Assembly (NCBI RefSeq): GCF_003946045.1
Contig: NZ_RHNW01000004.1
Coordinates: 1-64,000, forward strand
DNA length: 64,000 nucleotides
Reading direction: 5' to 3'
Origin: Levilactobacillus mulengensis
GTDB taxonomy: Bacteria > Bacillota > Bacilli > Lactobacillales > Lactobacillaceae
Under the pieces are notes generated by a model, which was given only the letters and a program-made list of their open reading frames with translations, ran no database searches and was not told where the DNA came from. Positions 36,734 through 46,178 of the stretch are shown here, piece by piece (the first letter of the stretch is position 1; the number at the start of each line of letters is the position of its first letter). The position numbers were made by a program, and so were the translations under genes.

Positions 36734-37468
36734 ATGGGTAAATTAGATGGCAAGGTTGCAATCATTACGGGTGCCGCTCAGGGAATGGGAGCCGCACACG
36801 CGAAGCTATTTGTTCGTGAAGGCGCCAAGGTCGTGATCACCGACATCAAAGAAGCTGAAGGTGAAGCGCTGGCTAAGTCACTCGGCGAGAATACACTCTT
36901 CATCAAGCACAACGTGGCGAGCGCTGCCGACTGGGATAACGTGGTTGCTCAGACCAAAGCTAAGTTTGGCCGCATTGATATCTTAGTAAATAACGCTGGT
37001 ATTACTTTTGCCAAGCGCCTGCAGGATATCAGCGAAGATGACTACCTGAAGATTTTCCAGATCAACCAATTGGGAACCTTCTTGGGCTTGAAGGCGGTTG
37101 CCAAGGAAATGGTGGCACAACATTCTGGTTCGATTGTGAATATTTCATCACTGAATGGGTTAGTTGGTGGGGCCGTGGGCTACACGGACACAAAGTTTGC
37201 CGTCCGGGGGATGACCAAGGCGGCCGCCCTGGAACTGGCCCCATCCGGTGTCCGGGTCAATTCCGTCCATCCAGGAGTGATTGAAACGCCAATGATTTCT
37301 CAACCTGGAACGGAAGAGGCCGTTAAGCAATTTGCCAAGGCCATTCCGTTACGTCGAATCGCTAAGCCAGAAGAGGTCTCTAAGTTAGTGCTGTTTGTGG
37401 CTTCGGACGATGCTAGTTATGCAACGGGCTCCGAGTTCGTCGTCGATGGCGGGATGTCTGCACAATAA
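36734..37468 (+). CDS. Short-chain dehydrogenase/reductase
   Basis: A 244-residue classical SDR. TGAAQGMG (12-19) binds the cofactor, Asp after strand 2 (VITDIKEAEG) favours NADH, NNAG is intact, and the catalytic set is Ser (NISSLNG) with YTDTK. The length and GGMSAQ end resemble secondary-alcohol dehydrogenases of lactobacilli, but other oxo-acid or sugar substrates are possible. The SD is GGAGG before ATG 36734. It is a single-gene unit convergent with purH. Confidence 0.82.
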   Translation: MGKLDGKVAIITGAAQGMGAAHAKLFVREGAKVVITDIKEAEGEALAKSLGENTLFIKHNVASAADWDNVVAQTKAKFGRIDILVNNAGITFAKRLQDISEDDYLKIFQINQLGTFLGLKAVAKEMVAQHSGSIVNISSLNGLVGGAVGYTDTKFAVRGMTKAAALELAPSGVRVNSVHPGVIETPMISQPGTEEAVKQFAKAIPLRRIAKPEEVSKLVLFVASDDASYATGSEFVVDGGMSAQ

Positions 37469-37492
37469 TTAAAATTCAAATATTCTGGTCAC

Positions 37493-37536
37493 AAAAGGCC
37501 GTCGCATAACCTTTAATTGGGTCGCGACGGCCTTTT
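37493..37536. terminator. Bidirectional terminator between the SDR gene and purH
   Basis: AAAAGGCCGTCGC and GCGACGGCCTTTT are perfectly complementary. Confidence 0.9.
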
Positions 37537-37550
37537 CTTGTGGCGTCAAT

Positions 37551-39080
37551 TTAGTGGCGGAAGTGGCGGTTACCCGTGAAGACTAGGGCGATACCGAGCT
37601 TATCTGCCATGGCAATGGAGTCTTGGTCACGGATACTGCCACCGGGTTCGGCGATGACTTTGATCCCGTGTTGCGCGGCGTATTCGACGCAGTCTTCCAT
37701 GGGGAAGAAGGCATCGGAAACCAAAACGGCTTGGTCGTAGTTTGGCTTCACTTCGGCTTTACCGACCGCAATCTTTACCGCATCGATCCGGTTCATTTGG
37801 CCGGGACCGACGCCTAAGGTTTGGTCAGCCGTGTTGATTAGGATGGCGTTACTCTTGACGAACTTGATGGCCTTGAGGCCAAAGGTAACGGCAGCCAATT
37901 GATCAGCGGTTGGTTGTGCGTGGCTGACGACTTGAAATTTGGCTGGGTCATCGTAGACGTTGTCGCGTTCTTGACGTAAAAGTCCACCACGGACACTGAC
38001 CAGCTCATCTTCTTCTGGATCTTTGGCCGTGCTGAAATCAACCGTTAACAAGCGCAAATTTTTCTTCTTAGCCAGCACGTCGTAGGCATCGTCGTCAAAG
38101 GCTGGCGCGATGATGATTTCCAGGAAGAGCTTGTGCATCTTGGTTGCCGTCGCCAGGTCGACGGGCCGGTTTAAGACAATAATGCCCCCAAAAATAGACA
38201 TTGAATCTGCTTCGTAGCACTTATCCCAGGCTGTTGAAAGGTCGACGGCTGAGCCAATACCACAGGGATTCATGTGTTTTAAGGCCACAACGGTCGGGTC
38301 GTCAAACTCGCGAATCAAGCCCAAGGCAGCGTCGGCGTCCTTGATGTTGTTGAAGGACAGTGGTTTCCCATGTAACTGAACGGCGGCTGCGATGGAGAAA
38401 GGAACCGGTTCACAATTTTGGTAGAAGGTGGCAGTTTGCTGTGGATTTTCCCCGTAACGGAGGGCCTGCTTGCGCTCGTAAGTCAGGGTCAACGTATCAG
38501 GCTTGGCCTCATCCGTTAAGTAATTGGCAATTAAGGCGTCGTAGTGCGCGGTGTGATGGAACACTTTGGCTGCTAAGTGCTTACGTAAGCGAAGGTCAAC
38601 GTGTTCTTCGGCCAGGGCGTGACCGACTTGATCGTAGTCGGCGGGGTCACAAATGACCAACACATCCGCATAGTTCTTGGCGGCAGCCCGAATCAAAGAA
38701 GGCCCCCCAATGTCAATTTGTTCGACGGCTGCGGCCAAAGCCACGCCTGGTTGCGCAATGGTTGCGGCGAAGGGGTAGAGGTTCACACAGACCAAGTCGA
38801 TGGGCGTGATGTCATGATCAAGCAATGTTTGTTGGTGTTCGGGGTTATCCCGCTTGGCCAAAATACCGCCGAATACCAAGGGATTCAGGGTCTTAACGCG
38901 GCCGTCCAACATTTCTGGAAAATGGGTGACGTCTTCAATGGGTAGAACGGGAATACCGGCCTGAGCGAGGACGGACTGGGTGCCACCAGTTGAGACAATT
39001 TCAAAGTCATGAGCAATCAGCGTTTGCGCAAATTCAACTAATCCAGTTTTATCAGAAACACTTAACAAAGCACGGCGCAT
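37551..39080 (-). CDS. purH: PurH, AICAR transformylase/IMP cyclohydrolase
   Basis: A 509-residue bifunctional enzyme for the last two steps of IMP synthesis, using 10-formyl-tetrahydrofolate. The N-terminal IMP cyclohydrolase domain shows [13 protein letters not shown] and [14 protein letters not shown]. The C-terminal transformylase shows [15 protein letters not shown] and [13 protein letters not shown], so both halves look complete. The start ATG 39080 follows AGGAGG. It stands alone, with no pur neighbours, its own strong promoter and its own terminator. In lactobacilli without a full pathway such a lone gene could recycle AICAR. Whether the rest of pur exists elsewhere cannot be seen here. 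Confidence 0.95.
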   Translation of the reverse strand: MRRALLSVSDKTGLVEFAQTLIAHDFEIVSTGGTQSVLAQAGIPVLPIEDVTHFPEMLDGRVKTLNPLVFGGILAKRDNPEHQQTLLDHDITPIDLVCVNLYPFAATIAQPGVALAAAVEQIDIGGPSLIRAAAKNYADVLVICDPADYDQVGHALAEEHVDLRLRKHLAAKVFHHTAHYDALIANYLTDEAKPDTLTLTYERKQALRYGENPQQTATFYQNCEPVPFSIAAAVQLHGKPLSFNNIKDADAALGLIREFDDPTVVALKHMNPCGIGSAVDLSTAWDKCYEADSMSIFGGIIVLNRPVDLATATKMHKLFLEIIIAPAFDDDAYDVLAKKKNLRLLTVDFSTAKDPEEDELVSVRGGLLRQERDNVYDDPAKFQVVSHAQPTADQLAAVTFGLKAIKFVKSNAILINTADQTLGVGPGQMNRIDAVKIAVGKAEVKPNYDQAVLVSDAFFPMEDCVEYAAQHGIKVIAEPGGSIRDQDSIAMADKLGIALVFTGNRHFRH

Positions 39081-39115
39081 AAGGGGCCTCCTAATAGTTT
39101 TTTTGAAGTAACCCC

Positions 39116-39144
39116 ATCATACGTGATTTAATCTGAACAATCAA
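39116..39144 (-). promoter_or_regulatory. Promoter of purH
   Basis: On the minus strand, TTGATT (39144-39139), a 17-base spacer and TATGAT (39121-39116). The leader is only about 30 bases, so there is no room for an upstream riboswitch. Confidence 0.75.
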
Positions 39145-39265
39145 CAAGAATAAATTATAAATATTCGTATATTAGTCTATACAAAATTTAGAAAGGACAG
39201 TTAACAAATATAATTTCATTAATAACGGAACAATGCTTGCTTTAACTAGCAAAATTATTTTTATC

Positions 39266-39369
39266 TCGTGATTCGCCCGCCTGGTAGTTGCGCGAGACTA
39301 CACAAAGCGAGAGATTTCTACGCTTTGCCAGGTCAAAGAGCGAACCGTTATCCGCCCGGATTATCACGA
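39266..39369. ncRNA. Candidate branched structured element between purH and the lysozyme gene
   Basis: TCGTGAT (39266-39272) pairs with ATCACGA (39363-39369). Inside, CCTGG (39281-39285) pairs with CCAGG (39328-39332) and encloses two hairpins, GTAGT/ACTAC and CAAAGCG/CGCTTTG. It lies outside the purH transcript and upstream of a likely lysozyme -10 box. It could be a small RNA or a DNA structure. I do not recognise it, and it is not a copy of the type A/B elements. Confidence 0.4.
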
Positions 39370-39379
39370 CTATCGTTGG

Positions 39380-39408
39380 TTTAGCGGCATTTCTGTAATA
39401 AATATAAT
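39380..39408 (+). promoter_or_regulatory. Possible promoter of the lysozyme operon
   Basis: TTTAGC (39380-39385), 17 bases, TATAAT (39403-39408). The leader is about 155 bases and contains a CGCAAC/GTTGTG hairpin. Confidence 0.45.
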
Positions 39409-39570
39409 CGTAAAATCTGGTAACTGAACTGCAATCACCCTGTTACGGCATGCACATTTTAATCGGTTATGGTGGAAAAGACGTGTGAAACGAGGAGGTG
39501 GCGCAACGCTAAAAGTAACCCATGTTGTGCGAACAGAAACTTAATTTTTAGATAGGGAAGTGTCAACAAT

Positions 39571-40938
39571 ATGTCGAGCAAACATTCATGGACCAAGCGA
39601 CTGACGCAAGCCATTGTTGCGGCGAGTGCCTTGGCCGGTATCGCTGTGGCAGGCGGTCAGACCGTTGCCCAGGCGAGCACCTTAGCCATTCCAGATATTT
39701 CTGAATGGCAAGGGAAATTAACATCGAGTCAGGTTGCCAATTTGAAGAGTCAGGTCTCCTTTGTCATCAACCGGCGGCAGTACGGCTCTTCGTACAAAGA
39801 CCTGTACGCCACCAATAACACCGCGCTTTACGTGAAGTACGGGATCCCGTTTGGCGAGTACGACTACGCGCGGTTTACTAGTGCGGCGAGTGCCAGACAG
39901 GAAGCGAAGGATTTTTATAACCGGTCGAATAAAAACGCGAAATTTTATGTTTTGGACTTTGAAGAAAATGACGTGACGTCCGGGACCACGAACGCCGCCG
40001 TTAAGGCCTGGTACGAGGAAATGAGTGCGCTGACCAATAAAAAACTCGTTTTCTATTCTTACCAGTCATTTGCCACCAGTTATGCCAACACCGCTCGTCA
40101 AAATTTTGACGCCCAATGGATTGCGAACTACTCCACGACGCCAACGATTTCCTACGCGTTGTGGCAGTACACGGATCACAATTATTTATCTGCACTGGGC
40201 GAATACACCGACAACAGTCGGGCCGTAACGACCGTGCACCCGATTTCGTGGTGGACCAATGGGATTGCGACGTCGCTGGCCAACACCGCCACGACTACGA
40301 ATTATGCTTACAGTAGCTATAAGAAGGGTCAACACATTTACCTACATAATGGGGCGACCAAGTACGCTGACGGCACAGCCATTGCGGCCTCAGACCGGCA
40401 GAAGTTCTATGCGATTTCTGAGGTGAAGAGCGTGACAACTGACAAATCCAAGCAGGAACTCTACATTGATTCCCTGGGTAAATGGGTCTTGTCGCAGGAT
40501 GCCACGGGCTACTGGGTCGGGCAACACGGTTCGTTTAAGCTGAATCACAAACTGAATATTTATTCTGATTCAAGTTTAAAAACCAAAACTGGCGGGTATT
40601 ACGTGGCCGGTGATACGGTGGCCGGACAGGTCGTCAAGGCGCCAAGTGGCAAGTCATATCGCATCAAGACGAAGCTGGGATATTTGTCTGCCAACACAGA
40701 ATATTCGGATCACGCTTACTATGAATCGCTGGGATCGAGCACGAGCGTGAAAACGAAGAAGAAAGTTTATGAATACACCAAGTCTTCCTTTAAGAAGGCC
40801 AACCGGTCGACTGCCGTTAAGAAGGGGACCACGCTGAAAGTCACTGGTATCAAGAAACGGTCGACGGGGTCGCGTTATCTAGTCCTGAGTAATGGCAAAT
40901 ATGTGACGGCCCAAACGGCTTACGTCACCCAAAAATAA
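39571..40938 (+). CDS. Secreted GH25 lysozyme with C-terminal DUF5776-like repeats
   Basis: A 455-residue secreted muramidase. Signal peptide about 1-35 (ALAGIAVAGGQTVAQA). The GH25 barrel (about 38-235) has the N-terminal IPDISEWQG, FGEYDYARF and the catalytic YVLDFEEND acidic pair, then LWQYTDH near the end of the domain. The C-terminal 200 residues are Lys/Thr/Tyr-rich repeats ending VLSNGKYVTAQTAYV, like the last DUF5776 modules of the 12-20 kb proteins, and probably hold the enzyme in the wall. It would cleave the MurNAc-GlcNAc bond for wall turnover. A secreted protein gene follows 20 bases later. Confidence 0.85.
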   Translation: MSSKHSWTKRLTQAIVAASALAGIAVAGGQTVAQASTLAIPDISEWQGKLTSSQVANLKSQVSFVINRRQYGSSYKDLYATNNTALYVKYGIPFGEYDYARFTSAASARQEAKDFYNRSNKNAKFYVLDFEENDVTSGTTNAAVKAWYEEMSALTNKKLVFYSYQSFATSYANTARQNFDAQWIANYSTTPTISYALWQYTDHNYLSALGEYTDNSRAVTTVHPISWWTNGIATSLANTATTTNYAYSSYKKGQHIYLHNGATKYADGTAIAASDRQKFYAISEVKSVTTDKSKQELYIDSLGKWVLSQDATGYWVGQHGSFKLNHKLNIYSDSSLKTKTGGYYVAGDTVAGQVVKAPSGKSYRIKTKLGYLSANTEYSDHAYYESLGSSTSVKTKKKVYEYTKSSFKKANRSTAVKKGTTLKVTGIKKRSTGSRYLVLSNGKYVTAQTAYVTQK

Positions 40939-40958
40939 ATGAAAGAAGTTGAATAGAT

Positions 40959-41603
40959 ATGCAACGAAAGACGAAAATAATTACGACCGTCACGGCCACC
41001 CTCGCACTACTAGCGTTGGGATCAGGCACGGCCTTACAAATTCACGCCGCCAATGACGTCAGTTCCGTGAGCCAAACGACAGCGCCAACCACAGCGACGG
41101 CGGCTGGCACCAAGCTGAAGGCCAATAGTGCCAGCGGAACGAAGCAAAACTATCAGGTCGACTATTCTGCCAGTGACAGCCAGTCCGCAACCTATAAGAA
41201 AACGACGTATGGGAGCACCAACACGGCTGCCAAACAGGTCGATTACGTGGGCGGCAACACGTCGGGGACAACTGTTAAATTGAACAAGCAGACAACGGCC
41301 GTCGTGCAGGGGACTATGGGCCATACCTACGTTCACTGGAATAAGGGCGATTGGTCGGTCACGGCTGTCACCAGCAATGCCGATGAGAGTGGAACGCCAA
41401 CGCAATTTGCCAAGCAGGTCAACCGGCAGATCACCAAGTCCAGTCTGCCAACCAGCGCAGACACGGGCGCCGTGACCGTCTACAGTCAAACTGATGATGA
41501 CGAGGCCAACGAGGTGACTTGGCGGGACGGTAAGCAGGTGTACAACGTGACCGGTACCACCGCCGACGCCACCGTCAAAGTCGCCCAAAACGCGGACAAC
41601 TAG
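40959..41603 (+). CDS. Secreted Thr/Ser-rich protein of unknown function
   Basis: A 214-residue protein with a signal peptide (MQRKTKIITTVTATLALLALG...HAA). The mature N-terminus is low-complexity Thr/Ala/Ser (about 32-90). A small folded region follows (about 95-214) with VVQGTMGHTYVHWNKGDWSVTAV and EVTWRDGKQVYNVTG. I do not recognise the family. It is 20 bases behind the lysozyme gene and ahead of a terminator, so the two are probably co-transcribed and may act together at the wall. Confidence 0.7.
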   Translation: MQRKTKIITTVTATLALLALGSGTALQIHAANDVSSVSQTTAPTTATAAGTKLKANSASGTKQNYQVDYSASDSQSATYKKTTYGSTNTAAKQVDYVGGNTSGTTVKLNKQTTAVVQGTMGHTYVHWNKGDWSVTAVTSNADESGTPTQFAKQVNRQITKSSLPTSADTGAVTVYSQTDDDEANEVTWRDGKQVYNVTGTTADATVKVAQNADN

Positions 41604-41731
41604 GGTCGCTGGTTGTGCGTTGTACGTGCCTTACCGGGTGACACAAGCGTCATCAGTAGCTGTGTGTTGCCTGTTGGGCGACTGGACTGTGGCTAATGGT
41701 TAATTAGTCTACAGTATTCAAGTGTTTGATA

Positions 41732-41779
41732 AGTGGTAGTTATCGCTGATGTTAAATTAGTGATAACCACCACTTTTGT
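41732..41779 (+). terminator. Terminator of the lysozyme operon
   Basis: AAGTGGTAGTTAT pairs with ATAACCACCACTT, followed by TTGTTG. Confidence 0.7.
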
Positions 41780-41819
41780 TGTGGGGCAATCTTTAAGTTG
41801 AAGGCCGGATGATAAGCAT

Positions 41820-42094
41820 TTTACTGGAAAGCTATCATAAAAATAATTTTCCGCTAGGTTAGCGATAGCCGGAGCTGGTTAGACCTACCCCCTGTGTCGG
41901 TGGTGTTAGGCCGGTGGTTTTCCCGGCCTTACAGCACGGGACGAGCTTGGAAACTCGCGAACTTTAGCGAGGTTTCAAGTCGAGCTGGTGGACCGATTTT
42001 CAGGCCACCAGCGGTCCCCATAGGGGGTGGGTCTGACCAGCGGAGGCGGCAAGCGCCAGGACCCAAGGAAAATTATTTCCGCTTTCCAGTAAAA
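41820..42094 (+). repeat. Type B element nested in a 275-bp composite palindrome
   Basis: Outermost arms TTTTACTGGAAAGC (41820-41833) and GCTTTCCAGTAAAA (42081-42094) are perfect. The next arms, AATAATTTTCC (41843-41853) and GGAAAATTATT (42067-42077), are also perfect. Inside is a complete type B element with CTGTGTCGGTGGTGTTAG, TTGAAACC-like arms and GGTCTGACCAG, starting near 41870. The AI-2E transporter gene starts 65 bases later. Confidence 0.85.
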
Positions 42095-42159
42095 AGAGCT
42101 AGTCACTTGGGTGCACGAGCCTTAAACTAGAGCTATGCACATTTACGGGAGGGGTCGCA

Positions 42160-43329
42160 TTGAAAAATTTGCGTCAACCAGAATCGGGATTCTCCTGGTT
42201 CTACCAACGATTTTTAAATAATCACATTACAATTCTGCTATTAAACATTTTTCTATTACTTTTGGTGCTCAACGAACTGATGCAAAACGCCTGGATTCTC
42301 GCGCCGGTTTGGAAGTTTATTGGGATTACCATGCCAGCCATCGTGGTCGCGGGCATTCTGTTCTACGTGCTGGATCCGTTCGTCCACTTCATGGAACGGC
42401 GACTCCACCTGCGCACGGGCCTGGCGATTGCCGTGGCCATGCTCCTGACGGCGGGCATCATTGTGTTGATTTTCCTCAATCTGATTCCGTTTCTAACCAA
42501 GCAGACCAGCGGCATCATTGGCGCGCTCCCCCAGTTTGCCAATGATATGCTCCACAACATTAATCACCTGAACCAGGAGCATCACTGGGTGTCCAACAGT
42601 AATTTGGCGGACATTAACGAGCGCGTGTCGACCTACTTTTCTAAACGGGGGCTGAACCTGTTGACCGGGACGCTGAGTTCGCTGGGCAACGTGGTGACGA
42701 CCGTGAGCGACTGGGTCATCACGATTATCACGGCGCCGCTGGTCTTGTTCTTCATGTTGAAGGACGGGTCGCGTTTTCCCCATTACATCAGTCAGGTCGT
42801 GCCGACCGCTTACCGGAGCCGGTTCATCACGATGCTCGATCAGATGAACGTCAAAGTGAGTTCCTACGTGCGTGGTCAACTGACGGTCGCGTTGTGCGTG
42901 ATGATTATTTTCACGACCGGGTATTCCATTATTGGGTTGCGTTACGCCTTACTGATTGGGCTACTGGCCGGTCCCCTAAACCTGATTCCGTACTTCGGGT
43001 CGGCCATCGCGCTGGTGCCTGCCCTGATTATCGGGGTCGTGACTAGTCCGTCCATGTTGTTGGGGGTAGTCATCGTTTACCTGATCGAATGGGTCCTGGA
43101 AACGCAGGTCCTGTCGCCACTGATCATGGGGAACAGCCTCGCGATGCACCCGATTACGATTGTCTTCGTTCTGCTGGCCGGGGGTAAAATGTTTGGCCTC
43201 CTGGGCGTCATCTTCGGGGTGCCAGGTTTTGCGGTCCTGAAAGTCCTGGCCACCACCACGTTCCAGTGGTATCAAGAATACTCGGCGCTTTATCCGGATG
43301 TGTTACCGCCGGACGAGCTCGAGCCTTAA
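42160..43329 (+). CDS. AI-2E family transporter-like membrane protein
   Basis: A 389-residue protein with about eight helices. The start is TTG 42160 with GGGAGGGG upstream. The fold fits the AI-2E transporter family (PF01594). The polar segment after helix 3 (about 110-180) and the conserved C-terminal PLIMGNSLAMHPITIVFVLLAGG block are diagnostic. Members export autoinducer-2 or act as Na+/H+-type antiporters, and sequence alone does not decide. It is a single-gene unit with its own terminator. Confidence 0.85.
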   Translation: MKNLRQPESGFSWFYQRFLNNHITILLLNIFLLLLVLNELMQNAWILAPVWKFIGITMPAIVVAGILFYVLDPFVHFMERRLHLRTGLAIAVAMLLTAGIIVLIFLNLIPFLTKQTSGIIGALPQFANDMLHNINHLNQEHHWVSNSNLADINERVSTYFSKRGLNLLTGTLSSLGNVVTTVSDWVITIITAPLVLFFMLKDGSRFPHYISQVVPTAYRSRFITMLDQMNVKVSSYVRGQLTVALCVMIIFTTGYSIIGLRYALLIGLLAGPLNLIPYFGSAIALVPALIIGVVTSPSMLLGVVIVYLIEWVLETQVLSPLIMGNSLAMHPITIVFVLLAGGKMFGLLGVIFGVPGFAVLKVLATTTFQWYQEYSALYPDVLPPDELEP

Positions 43330-43367
43330 CGCTTTATTAACACAGTTATCATGAGAGAAAGTTTAAC

Positions 43368-43404
43368 GAAACGGCGGTGCCTCAAGGGGTTCCGCCGTTT
43401 TTTG
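43368..43404 (+). terminator. Terminator of the AI-2E-family gene
   Basis: AACGGCGG and CCGCCGTT flank a 14-base loop, followed by TTTTT. Confidence 0.85.
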
Positions 43405-43510
43405 CGTTCCCGTGATTTGGCAAATGAAAATTAGTCGTGCCGGAATTTAAGTTTCCGCAAAGCCGGCTTTGGCATACTCGAAAGCATGACAAGAAATGGA
43501 GGCGACCTGA

Positions 43511-44953
43511 ATGAACTTTTTCAAACGGGCCTGGTTAAATGTGTGGGCGAAGAAGGGCCGGTCAGTCCTACTGATTCTGGTCTCGTCCGCCATTCTGATG
43601 TTTGTGTTAGCGGGCTTGCTGATTCGCAGCGCCGCGGTTAAGGCGACCGACCAAGCAAAGGCCGACGTGGGTGCGACCGTGACGTTGTCGGCGAACCGGC
43701 AGGCGGCGTTTAAGAAGATGCAGAGCAGTAGCAGTTCCACCAGCAAGAGCAGTCGGCCGAAGATGACGCTGACACCGGTGAAGCTGAGCGATGCGACCAA
43801 GATTTCTCAGCTCAGCAACGTCAAGAGCACCAACGTGACCAGCAGTACCACCGTTAACGCCAAATCCTACGACGTGGTTTCGACCAGCACGGGGATGGGT
43901 AGCAGTAACGGCGGCGGTCCCGGCGGCATGAAGTCTAGTGCCAGCACCGGGGATACGCAAATTGACGGGGTCACGGCCACGAGTCTGACGACGGCATTTA
44001 GCAACAGTCAAAGCAAGATCACCAAGGGTCGCGGCATCACCGCAGCCGACAAGAATACCCACAACGTGGTCATCGAAAAGGACCTGGCGAGCCAGAATGA
44101 CCTGACCGTCGGCGATACGATTACCGTCAAGGAGACCGCGGGTGACAAGGCTAAGGTCAAACTGAAGATTGTCGGGATTTACAAGGCCAGTTCGACCAGC
44201 ACCAGTACTAGTCCAATGAGTGCCGACCCGGCCAACACGATGTACACCTCGTACACCATGGCCAACACCTTTAAGGGCAGTAAGTACGCGAATACCGCGG
44301 ATTCCGTGACCTTCAACGTCAGCAATCCCGCCAAGGTCAGCAGCGTGAAGCAGGCCGGCAGACAGCTGATCAACACTAGTAAATATGCGCTGAGCACGGA
44401 CGATGCCAGTTACCAAACGGTGAAGGCGTCGATGGCAAACGTGAAGAGCTTTGCCAATAAAATCGTCTGGCTGGTCGCCATTGCTGGCACGATTATCCTG
44501 GCGTTAATCGTCATCTTGATGATTCGCGAACGTCGCTTTGAAATTGGCGTCCTGCTCTCCTTAGGGGAAGCACGGTGGAAAATCATGGCGCAGTTCTTTA
44601 CCGAGATGCTGATGGTCATTGTGGTCGCCGTGGCGATTGCTGGGGCCGGTGGTAAATTTGTCGGCGACCAGCTGGGTTCGCAACTTGTCTCGCAAAGTAC
44701 GACGACCCAGATCACCGCGACCAGTTCAACCGGGCAACCCGGTGGTAGTGGGATGCACGGTGGTACGGGTGGACCTGGTTCAACCGGGACAACCACGAGT
44801 GCCAAGGCGGTCGATACCAATTTGGACATTAGCGTGAGTGCTGTTGACCTGGCGGAACTCGGTGGCTTTGGCTTAGCCATCACGTTCCTGTCGATCATGA
44901 TTGCCTCCGGTGGCATCCTGCGACTGGAGCCGAAGAAAGTCTTAATTTCCTAA
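43511..44953 (+). CDS. ABC transporter permease, FtsX/MacB type
   Basis: A 480-residue permease. Helix 1 (about 17-38) is followed by a large extracytoplasmic MacB-type domain (about 40-315). Three C-terminal helices follow (about 320-345, 365-390 and 450-472), with the FtsX hallmark IRERRFEIGVLLSLGEARWKIMAQFFTEM. The extracytoplasmic parts carry Ser/Thr/Lys-rich stretches and two Gly-rich loops (GGGPGGM; GGSGMHGGTGGPGSTG), the second between the last helices. It forms an exporter with the ATPase 12 bases downstream. The substrate is unknown, and a peptide, lipid or drug is possible. Confidence 0.85.
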   Translation: MNFFKRAWLNVWAKKGRSVLLILVSSAILMFVLAGLLIRSAAVKATDQAKADVGATVTLSANRQAAFKKMQSSSSSTSKSSRPKMTLTPVKLSDATKISQLSNVKSTNVTSSTTVNAKSYDVVSTSTGMGSSNGGGPGGMKSSASTGDTQIDGVTATSLTTAFSNSQSKITKGRGITAADKNTHNVVIEKDLASQNDLTVGDTITVKETAGDKAKVKLKIVGIYKASSTSTSTSPMSADPANTMYTSYTMANTFKGSKYANTADSVTFNVSNPAKVSSVKQAGRQLINTSKYALSTDDASYQTVKASMANVKSFANKIVWLVAIAGTIILALIVILMIRERRFEIGVLLSLGEARWKIMAQFFTEMLMVIVVAVAIAGAGGKFVGDQLGSQLVSQSTTTQITATSSTGQPGGSGMHGGTGGPGSTGTTTSAKAVDTNLDISVSAVDLAELGGFGLAITFLSIMIASGGILRLEPKKVLIS

Positions 44954-44965
44954 GGAGGAACGCGC

Positions 44966-45625
44966 ATGCTGAAAACAGAAGGCCTGGGGTATTGGTACCA
45001 GGATAAAAGTGACCCATTATTTCAAGATATTAATCTGACGTTTGAGGTGGGCCAGTCCTACGCAATTCTGGGCCATTCCGGGACCGGGAAGACCACGTTT
45101 CTGTCGTTGATTGCGGGTCTGGATAAGCCCAAAGCGGGCGACATTTTGCTGGATGACCGTTCACTGAAAAAGATTGGGCTAACGACCTATCGGCGGCACG
45201 ATGTGTCCATCGTGTTCCAAGCGTATAACCTGTTTACCTATATGTCGCCATTGAACAATTTGTTAACGGCCATGGCGATTACGGGCGCGGAACATGCGGG
45301 TGATAAACATTTTGCCCTACGGACGCTAAACGACCTGGGCATCAACGAGGACCTGGCGACTCGTAACGTTCAACACTTGTCCGGGGGCCAACAACAGCGT
45401 GTGGCGATTGCGCGGACGATGGCTTGTGATGCCCAGTTAGTGGTCGCCGACGAACCGACCGGAAACCTCGATGAGGACAACACCAAAGAGGTCATCGCGC
45501 AGTTTCAAAAGATTGCCCACGACCGGCAGAAATGCGTGATCATCGTGACGCATGAGCCGGACGTGGCGGCGCAGTGCGACCACCAGTACCGCCTCGAAAA
45601 CAAGCAATTTACCCAGCTCGCCTAA
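44966..45625 (+). CDS. ABC transporter ATPase, MacB/LolD-like
   Basis: A 219-residue ATPase. Walker A GHSGTGKTT (36-44), signature [15 protein letters not shown] and Walker B LVVADEPTGNLDED with the H-loop VIIVTHEPD are intact. The GNLD form is usual in partners of FtsX-type permeases. The SD is AAGGAGG. It completes a two-gene operon with the permease upstream. No two-component system lies beside it, so it is not an obvious BceAB-type detoxification module. Confidence 0.9.
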   Translation: MLKTEGLGYWYQDKSDPLFQDINLTFEVGQSYAILGHSGTGKTTFLSLIAGLDKPKAGDILLDDRSLKKIGLTTYRRHDVSIVFQAYNLFTYMSPLNNLLTAMAITGAEHAGDKHFALRTLNDLGINEDLATRNVQHLSGGQQQRVAIARTMACDAQLVVADEPTGNLDEDNTKEVIAQFQKIAHDRQKCVIIVTHEPDVAAQCDHQYRLENKQFTQLA

Positions 45626-45636
45626 GTAGGCGAATC

Positions 45637-45837
45637 GCGGTGTGGTACCTCCGGCGGCCTAGATAGCTCCGCCTGTGGGGGTGACCTCTGAAGCCTGAGA
45701 AGCGGTCTTCAGAGGCGGTTGGAAGCCGTGAAAGCGCCACGTCTTCCAACCGACCTGTAGCGTAAGCCGGCAAAAGACGCCAACTAACGCTACCGACACA
45801 GGTCCGCGCCATCTAGCCGCCTCCGGTACCACACCGC
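45637..45837 (-). repeat. Structured intergenic element, type B, inverted
   Basis: Perfect outer arms GCGGTGTGGTACC (45637-45649) and GGTACCACACCGC (45825-45837). Inner arms GGCCTAGAT/ATCTAGCC, then GAAGCC-TGAG-AAGCGGTCTTC, GGTTGGAAG/CTTCCAACC and CCGACACAGG. It lies between the ABC operon and its likely terminator. Confidence 0.85.
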
Positions 45838-45947
45838 TGCTTAGACAGTAGACAGGTTGGGTGAGGTGTCGCGCAATGGTTATGTGAAAGAGCCATTGGA
45901 ACTAACTAGTTTGCTTCATAAGTAGAGAACTAATTTCCCGCGGAAGA

Positions 45948-45992
45948 GGATACCACCGTCTAGCCATTTGGCTGGATTGCGGTATTTTTTTG
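45948..45992 (+). terminator. Terminator after the ABC operon and repeat
   Basis: ATACCACCGTCTAGCCA and TGGCTGGATTGCGGTAT form the stem, followed by seven T. Confidence 0.8.
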
Positions 45993-46178
45993 TGGCCCCG
46001 TTAGTTATTTGTCGATTGTTAGCCAATTCAAGTCGTTAAACCTGTACTTTTATAAATTACGTGTTAGAATGATCACGGATAATGAACTGTGCTGGTGGCC
46101 CTCGTGGCCATTTTTCAGTTGCTGATGGTTGGGGTTAACCGGCACGTATAACTAATTCTAGTAAAGAAGGTCTTCAGT

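Noticed and set aside
39131-39143. PurBox upstream of purH
   Set aside because: The best candidate (TCTGAACAATCA) has a mismatch in the core and overlaps the promoter, unlike known PurR sites.
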